Positions 58,022-64,000 of a stretch of DNA of 64,000 nt are shown in pieces. The notes under the pieces are model-generated. The model had not been told where the DNA came from, did no database searches, and was given only the letters and a program-made list of their open reading frames with translations. The position numbers were made by a program, and so were the translations under genes. Source of the stretch: Aphidius gifuensis. Taxonomy: Eukaryota > Arthropoda > Insecta > Hymenoptera > Braconidae. Numbering within the stretch: the first letter of the stretch is position 1; every line of letters starts with the position of its first letter. The stretch spans positions 10,488,492 to 10,552,491 of the forward strand of contig NC_057791.1 of the NCBI RefSeq assembly GCF_014905175.1, read 5' to 3'.

Positions 58022-59267
58022 ATATATGAGCAAGTCTGCCAACTAAGGACGTCGATCTGGGCCTCACTCTCTTGGATCTGTTGAGACCAGTATTTTTTTT
58101 TGTCATTATTTTCGGAGTTATTCTATGGGGAATTCCATCACATTCATATTTTTTTTTTTTTTCAAATCATTTTTTCAGACTTTGAGAACAAAATAAAAGT
58201 TTAATCAATAATATTTTTTTACGAAGAATTTTCTCAACTTTTCATATGAAATATTAGTTTTCTTGTATATTTATAAAAAAACTTTGAAATTAGAGTTCAA
58301 AATATAAAATGCAGTTTTTGTGGGCTTGCCCATATATTGATTTTTTTGAAAATATTTTTTTTGAAAAGCCAAGAAAATTTTACATTGATAATGCAAAATT
58401 CAGGATGGTATCTCCGTAAAAACGGCCAGAAACAATAAAAAAGTAAAAAAATGAAATAAACAATTGTTTTTAAAAAATTTTTTTTATACCTTAATGAACT
58501 AAACTCATTGTATAACGATTAAAAATAGGCCTAATCGATTGGTAATGATGCCCTGACGACGAAAATAACAATGGCCGACCATTCAGAAGAAACTTTTTAG
58601 ATGGCCAACCTAAAAACTGCAAGTTCTAACAAAAAAAGTTGCTAAAATGAGATAAGTCAACTTACCTTAACGCATAACGATTGTAACTATGCCTAATCGA
58701 TTAGTTATGATGCCTGAAATATTAGAATAACAATGGCCAACAATTTATAAAGAACCTTTTTTGATGGCCGAGAAAAAAATTGCAAAATTAAAAAAAAATA
58801 AATAAAAAAATAAGGTAAGTTCACTTACCTTATCTCATAATGATAGAAAATAGGTCCAATCGATTGGTAATGATTCTTCGAATATAAAAATAACAATGGC
58901 CGACCATTCAGAAAGAACTTTCTTGATGGCTGACCAAAAAACTTTGAATCTCAAGTTTAATTGTTTGGTTCTTACGATTCGAAGGAAATTTAAATTAAAA
59001 ATGATTATAAATGAATATTAAATTAACTTTTTATTTAACGTTCTCAAAGTCTGAAAAATGATTTGAAAAAAAAATATATGAATGTGAATTGTGAATCTCC
59101 GAAAATAATCAAAATAATGATTCACTCAAAGTCTGAAAAAATGATAAAAAAATATAGATGATTTCACCGTCTTTATCTTCAGTCTTTAAAGTCAGTGACA
59201 ATTTTCAGAAAGATCCAAGACAGTGAGGCCCAGATCGACGTCCTTAGTTGGCAGACTTGCTCATATA
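58022..59267. mobile_element. 1.25 kb foldback element
   Basis: Outer arms are TATGAGCAAGTCTGCCAACT with GATCTGGGCCTCACT at the left and the complements near 59228-59267. Inner arms pair over AGTCTGAAAAAATGA. The centre contains three direct units of about 150 bp (58490-58950). No coding sequence. Confidence 0.8.
58490..58950. repeat. Three tandem units with AACAATGGCC
   Basis: Each unit has CTAATCGATTGGTAATGAT-like sequence followed by AATAACAATGGCC and a GAACTTT..TGATGGCC block. They start near 58500, 58665 and 58825. Confidence 0.75.
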
Positions 59268-59528
59268 CATTGTTGCAGTGACTTGGCGAGATATTTCTCC
59301 ACTACTGAACAAAATAATGTAGAATCGGATTTTATTAAGTAGTGGGAGAACTCTTCTCTGATGGTGCTGGAAATTCTGCTGACCAAATTTACTTGTCCTA
59401 ATCGGTCTCGGGTAAGTCCCAAAACCTGAGTTGGTTCGAAATCTTCAAGATGGTGGCGAGTTAGATCGAATTTAAAAAAATTTCAGAAATCCCTATTCAC
59501 TCCCCTAGATTAGTGTCAGTTGATGTTT

Positions 59529-60361
59529 TTTCAGTAAACGAAAGAGAGTAACAGATGTTGCAAGGAAATCATCATCAAGCCTGTTTAATGAAGGTATTTT
59601 TTTTCAATTTTTTATTCCCTGAAATTTAGAAGATTTCAAGCGTTTGAAGAATGATTCATTATCAAAATTGACAGATCTTTTAGCTACTGATAAAACCACA
59701 ACTATGAAAAAATTATTATCATGCTATATGCCCAAAAAAATACGAATGCCTGCAGCTGGACAGCCCCGACAACGAGCTTTTTGGACTGAGGATGCATCCA
59801 GAAATTTTATTTATTCGTACAAATAAAATGTGAATAATTTTGAAGGCACTAGGTTGTCAAATATTGCTGCATAGCAAATGGTAGCTGATAATATGGAGCT
59901 TGATAACTATTTTTATACAAGAGAACAATGTAAAAACCATTTTTATCAACTTCGAGTAGCTCACATTCGTAAAATGATAGTATGAAAATCAAAAGTAATG
60001 GAGTTGAACGAGTTCACTTTATATTTTTCGATGAATTTCATGGATTGTTTGGAAAAGAACCCAATGATAACTTTATTTACATGCTCCATCAGTAGGTGGT
60101 CTGAGTTCACCACTATACCTAAGTGCATCAAGTTTACAGGCTCCATCAGAAAAAAAAAAAAAAAAAAATGTCGGCAACAGACAAGATGATTTGAATGAAA
60201 CGTACGGCCCAGGAGGCTTGTGAACGTCGTCATCGTGAAAGACTTGATCTACACAGAGGAACATTACAACAGCTAAAAAATGCTCAACAACTATTGCTAG
60301 AAAATTCAAAGCAATCAAAGTCTTCACAGTCTTCTTCCAGTGTTGTCTTATCATTTTTTTA
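59529..60361 (+). pseudogene. Myb/SANT-like DNA-binding protein of a Harbinger element, broken
   Basis: Translation gives RKRVTDVARKSSSSLFNE, then after a tiny 36-bp GT..AG intron (59592-59633) EDFKRLKNDSLSKLTDLLAT and MPAAGQPRQRAFWTEDASRN. TAA at 59824 breaks it. Then come NVNNFEGTRLSNIAA, TAG where a Trp would be expected, and QMVADNMELDNYF and TREQCKNHFYQLRVAHIRKM, a Myb/SANT-like helix pattern. After an indel and stop, CERRHRERLDLHRGTLQQLK and QSKSSQSSSSVVLSFF end near 60361. PIF/Harbinger transposons encode such a Myb-like partner that brings the transposase to the ends. A DDE fragment lies 0.85 kb downstream on the opposite strand. Confidence 0.65.
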
Positions 60362-61205
60362 AATTTTATATTGCATCAACTTTTTTTATTGTTTTATTAA
60401 CTTTAATTTTTTTGTACTATATCTTATATTGCATCAAATTTTTTAAATTATTTTATCAACTTTAATTTTTTCATACTTTATTCAATCATCGAGTACGAGA
60501 ATTCGTTATACTGAAATTTGCTTTCAGTTCATTTTATAAGACTACACTGATCATGACTTCAGTTATTGAATATTTTTAATTCATAAAATATAATTTCATT
60601 TTTTACTTTTGTGTAAAATAATCGAACTGATATAGGTATTTGAGTGTTGTTATAGATATCTAAACAGACCGTGAGATATTTTCATGTAATGAACGAAATT
60701 GATATGATAACTTCAAAATTGTGAAGTTGTCAAATTATTCAACAGTAATGTTGGTAATACTTGATTTAATATCGAGTAATTGAAATTTCCACTTAGTCTG
60801 AAATATTTTGATTTTACATTATTATAATTCTACATTGTTTTCAACAGAAAAAAATATTTATATTGATTGTTATCAAAATTAGTAAATTTAATTATTTAAT
60901 GATAATAGCTCAATATTATAATATTTGAAAAAATATTTGTAAACGATGTTTATATTTATATTAATTTTTTTTGTTGAATCAAAAGCATAGAAATGAAATA
61001 TAAAAGGTTGTTTACTCTTGTATTTTTGTTGTAGCATTAGTTAGGGCAATAAATAATTATATCTAGTCTTAAATTAATGAGAACATTTTTATTTACAATT
61101 GTTTGTTTATTTGATAACTTAAATTTTATACAATTATTTTATTATTAAAGTGAAATTAAGACAAAAATTGTGTAGAAGACAACTAGCTGAAACAATAGCT
61201 AGTAT
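60362..61205. other. AT-rich spacer between the two Harbinger-like remnants
   Basis: No coding sequence recognised. Confidence 0.4.
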
Positions 61206-61430
61206 CCAGTCAGTTCTGTTCATATCTAAATATTTGAGCTTCTGATAGCACCCAAAAAGTAATGCTTTGTCCAGCATGTATTCTATTGAAACGAATATTG
61301 GCTGGAGTTAAGTTTCTATGATTTATATGAGGAGGTATGCACTCCCAAAACTGGGTAGGCTTTATCACCAATTATAAATTGTCCTTGATCAACAAATTTT
61401 TTCTGTTCAACACCGCTTGTTCATAAATCG
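61206..61430 (-). pseudogene. PIF/Harbinger DDE transposase fragment
   Basis: On the minus strand FVDQGQFIIGDKAYPVLG, then after a frameshift WECIPPHINHRNLTPANIRF and NRIHAGQS. In Harbinger/HARBI1 proteins a GD..YPL motif carries the second catalytic Asp, followed by a PP(Y/F)....LTP.Q..FN..H segment. The order and spacing match. N-terminal sequence is lost at the satellite beginning at 61450, and the ERxxG-like helix that should follow is not readable. Confidence 0.7.
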
Positions 61431-61449
61431 GTGAGTTGATATATCGGTG

Positions 61450-61980
61450 AGGCATATTCCAGATCAAGCCAGATAAGGATTATTTGACAATTTCAGATCT
61501 GGCTTGATCTGGCTTGATCTGGCTTGATCTGACTTGATCTGACTTGATCTGACTTGAACTGGATAAAAATTTATTAATTTAATGAAAATAATTTCAAATT
61601 AGTCAATGCTCGATTGAATAATTTGATTTTTCTTCTTACAGTTTTAATGAAATACGATAAAGAATTCTATATTTTTACGATAAATAATTGACATCGCTCG
61701 GACTTGAACTCAATGCTTCTGGTCGGAAATTCCAGAGCCAAGTTTGATCTAGTCAGATCTGGTCAAATAAGATTTGATCTGAGTGCAGATCAAGTTTGAT
61801 CTAGTCAGATCTGGTCAGATAAGATTTGATATGGGCACAGATCAAGTTCGATCTGTACCTAGATCTGATCAGATCAAATTTGATTTGATTAGATCAAATC
61901 TTATCTGAGTCAGATCAAATTGGATCTGGCCTATATTAAATTAGATCTAATTTGATCTGATTTGATCTGACGATTTTTCC
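61450..61980. repeat. GATCT-rich satellite with a perfect 10-bp tract
   Basis: 61496-61558 contains about six copies of GGCTTGATCT/GACTTGATCT at exactly 10 bp. 61740-61975 has AGATCAAGTTTGATCT, AGTCAGATCTGGTCA and similar words in both orientations. Confidence 0.85.
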
Positions 61981-62137
61981 CTGGGAAATTAGTCTCCAAC
62001 TGACCTGTCAATAAATACAAATTAAAATGGCCCTTTAGAATACGATCTCAAAATAAACGGTTTTTTGGAGGGTAAGTGAAAAAAAAATTCGTCACGAAAA
62101 TTGGGGACGGAAGTAGTGTAACAGAAACTGAAATGGA

Positions 62138-62255
62138 AACTGAAACGTTGAATGAAACACAGTATACATATAGCATAAGCAACGCAACATGAAACGTTGA
62201 ATGGAACACAGTATACATATAGCATAGGCAACGTGGCATGAAATACAGTATAGTA
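62138..62255. repeat. Tandem repeat, about 50 bp
   Basis: GAAACGTTGAATG.AACACAG and TATACATATAGCATA occur twice in order, with a third partial unit. Confidence 0.75.
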
Positions 62256-62564
62256 TAGCTTGAGAGAAAAAAAAAAAAATAGGCATGCGCATAACATTAT
62301 CGCATAAAAATTATCGCTTTATAGTATTGGTCTCATGGTTATCATCAGTTGTCATAGCCGGCACCATAGCATTTTCATTGTCGAAATTTTAGAATATCAG
62401 TTGTTGTGTTTATATTTTTTGTAAGCTGTCATTCTCAAATTTTTGTTTTAAAAATTATTTTATTTCATGATGAAAATTTATTCCGTAATTTTGAAAAAAA
62501 AAAATTCAATATGGTTTTAGAATTTTTGTTATGTGGAATAATAAAAATTATTAAACTAAATACA

Positions 62565-62665
62565 AAAATTGTTGTATGTTCAACAATTTTTGTTTGGAGT
62601 ATAACAAATTTTGTTGTATGTCGATCAATTTTTGTTTGGAGCATGACAAATTTTGTTAAACAGCA
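62565..62665. repeat. Tandem repeat, about 54 bp
   Basis: CAATTTTTGTTTGGAG followed by ACAAATTTTGTT occurs twice. Each unit is partly palindromic. Confidence 0.7.
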
Positions 62666-63109
62666 CGGCAATTATTACTCTGCCAGATGAACAAAAACTG
62701 TACTACCTGCAGAACAAATATTGTAGAGTTTCAATTTCGCCTCTACTTTGTTGTGCGGCACGACAATTTTTCTCCGTGAGGTAAACCGGAAACTAAAGCA
62801 ATATTTTTATTCTCTTTTTTTTTAGAAAATATATATATTAATAAGAAAAATCCTGAAGATAATTGGAAAAATTATTTTGACCTCCTGTTGATCGTAGAAG
62901 GTAATCTCAGTAATATTTTCGTGGACCCTCTTGAACTCAAACTAAATATCTATGTCAAATTTCATGTCAATCGGGCCAATAGTTTACGTGAAAGTGCGTT
63001 TTCACGGCTACGTCTTTTTATTGTATAGATGTACATAATACTATAATAAATAGGTTCATAAGTACATATATAAAAATATAACAATCAAAAATAGTATATT
63101 AATCTCTTT

Positions 63110-63990
63110 TTGGAATCGTTTAACATGAACGCAAAACGTTGGAAAATGACGGAAAAATTGTCTGTATCATCACAAATCTCTAATGAATCTAAAATGGATA
63201 ATGATCCCAACAAATTGAATGTTGATCAAAATAATAAAAACAAAAATGGTAATATTAAGACTTCACTGCAAAAACTGCGCCTTTGGATTATAGGCACTGT
63301 TCCATTGGATTCATGGAGCACATTTTATTGAGCGCTGCTCAATGATATTCAAGGAGCACCGATATCGGTCCAGTTGCTCTGTTAATTCAAAGGTACTGTT
63401 CAACTGTATTCGTTGAGCAGCCTGAGCCGTCACTCGAATTAAGAAAGAGACACGCATACACGTAACATAACCTCTCTATATCAGTAACTATTAAACAATT
63501 AACATATATATGAATGCATATATGTTAAATATTCGATAAAATTAATAACTAAAGATATATAGAATATTTATAATAATTTGTAAATGAATATTTATGATGT
63601 AAATATCATGACATGACAGATATAAAAGTACAAATAGAGAGAGAGAAAAAATATAATGTAGTTGTGTTTGTGCATGCCTCCGAAACGCCGAAATCTGCTC
63701 AACAAATATATAGGTACAGGACCAAGAAATCAAAGGAACAACTTTAGCGGAGCAGTGCTCCATGAATCCAATGGAACAGTGCCTATAATCCAAAGGCGCA
63801 GTTTTTGCAGTGTTATTCTTCAACACTTGATTCAAATTGTAATTCAAAAATATTAATAATATAATAGGTATTCTTGAAAAAACAAAAACCCATCTAACTC
63901 TATTACTCGTCGAGGAAAATCCTGCGAAGAAATCAAAACCATTAAGTACTGAACGTGTACGACAATATCGTGATAGACAACGTTAAAAAA
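63110..63990 (+). pseudogene. Basic/polar protein remnant split by a foldback
   Basis: The left piece (63110-63263) reads MNAKRWKMTEKLSVSSQISN and NESKMDNDPNKLNVDQNNKN, ending NGNIKT at the element boundary. To the right of the element, polar frames continue (STLDSNCNSK near 63821; then PAKKSKPLSTERVRQYRDRQ near 63915-63980, followed by a stop). The ERVRQYRDRQR pattern resembles the basic N-terminal motif of several transposon-encoded proteins. That is a resemblance, not an assignment. The gene may continue past the right edge. Confidence 0.4.
63264..63812. mobile_element. 549-bp foldback element, CACTGCAAAAACTGCG ends
   Basis: Begins CACTGCAAAAACTGCGCC and ends with the complement. The arms also pair over TTGGATTATAGGCACTGTTC. 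TT flanks both sides, not the TA seen for the other CACTG elements. It interrupts a polar coding remnant. Confidence 0.82.
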
Positions 63991-64000
63991 AATTACAGGA

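Noticed and set aside
62022..62297. Overlapping minus-strand frames with repeated MLYVYC motifs
   Set aside because: Explained by the 50-bp tandem repeat; three frames all stay open, which is not expected of real coding.
62900..63030. Possible end of a transposon (CAAATTTCATGTCAATCGGG)
   Set aside because: The phrase resembles ends I have seen in insect repeats, but no second end or coding part could be found in the window.

Overview
The window is AT-rich eukaryotic nuclear DNA: long A/T runs, GT..AG introns, animal-type retrotransposons and DNA transposons, and no operons or bacterial signals. The repeat content and the broken gene remnants suggest an arthropod, probably an insect and perhaps a parasitoid wasp. 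That is an inference from style and is not proven. I found no confidently intact protein-coding gene. The window is a patchwork of dead genes and nested transposable elements, most of them foldback (long inverted repeat) or short non-autonomous elements.

0-7.6 kb: an unprocessed USP5-like deubiquitinase pseudogene runs off the left edge. It is followed by small inverted-repeat elements and a 2 kb palindrome whose left arm carries a TA-flanked insertion. 7.6-11 kb: a Tnp2 (CACTA/EnSpm-like) transposase remnant is cut by a 2.3 kb CACTGAGAG foldback element. 11-17.2 kb: AT microsatellite, a composite repeat with two nested TA-target elements (one pogo-like), a tRNA-cored element and a GGCC-motif palindrome. 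17.2-25.3 kb: two exon-like segments, a second long CACTGAG foldback, a 61-bp minisatellite and a short CACTGA element. 25.3-31.7 kb: an unrecognised minus-strand coding remnant, then a direct repeat split by a 3.8 kb foldback that itself holds a second palindrome. 31.7-36.2 kb: a hAT-like element, then a CR1/Jockey-type LINE split by a solo-LTR-like insert and by a hAT MITE. 36.5-43.9 kb: a 2.9 kb TTA-flanked foldback with coding scraps, and a 2.7 kb foldback filled with an alternating palindromic array. 44-54 kb: GC-richer dispersed repeats, a possible tiny gene with a TATA box, two more tRNA-cored elements, and nested MITEs. 53-64 kb: a long insert inside a tandem array carrying a 352-bp Cys-rich coding-like repeat, a foldback with internal repeats, a dead PIF/Harbinger element (Myb/SANT protein plus DDE transposase fragment), GATCT satellite, and a last gene remnant split by a CACTGC foldback.

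The main story is a set of TA-inserting foldback elements with CACTGA(GA) ends. Two large members carry a tRNA-like module and a subterminal TTGCTA-N5-TAGCAA hairpin. Paralogous empty sites inside the window show directly how several of these elements inserted. Frequent single-base losses inside the palindromes may be assembly errors and should be tested before divergence is interpreted.
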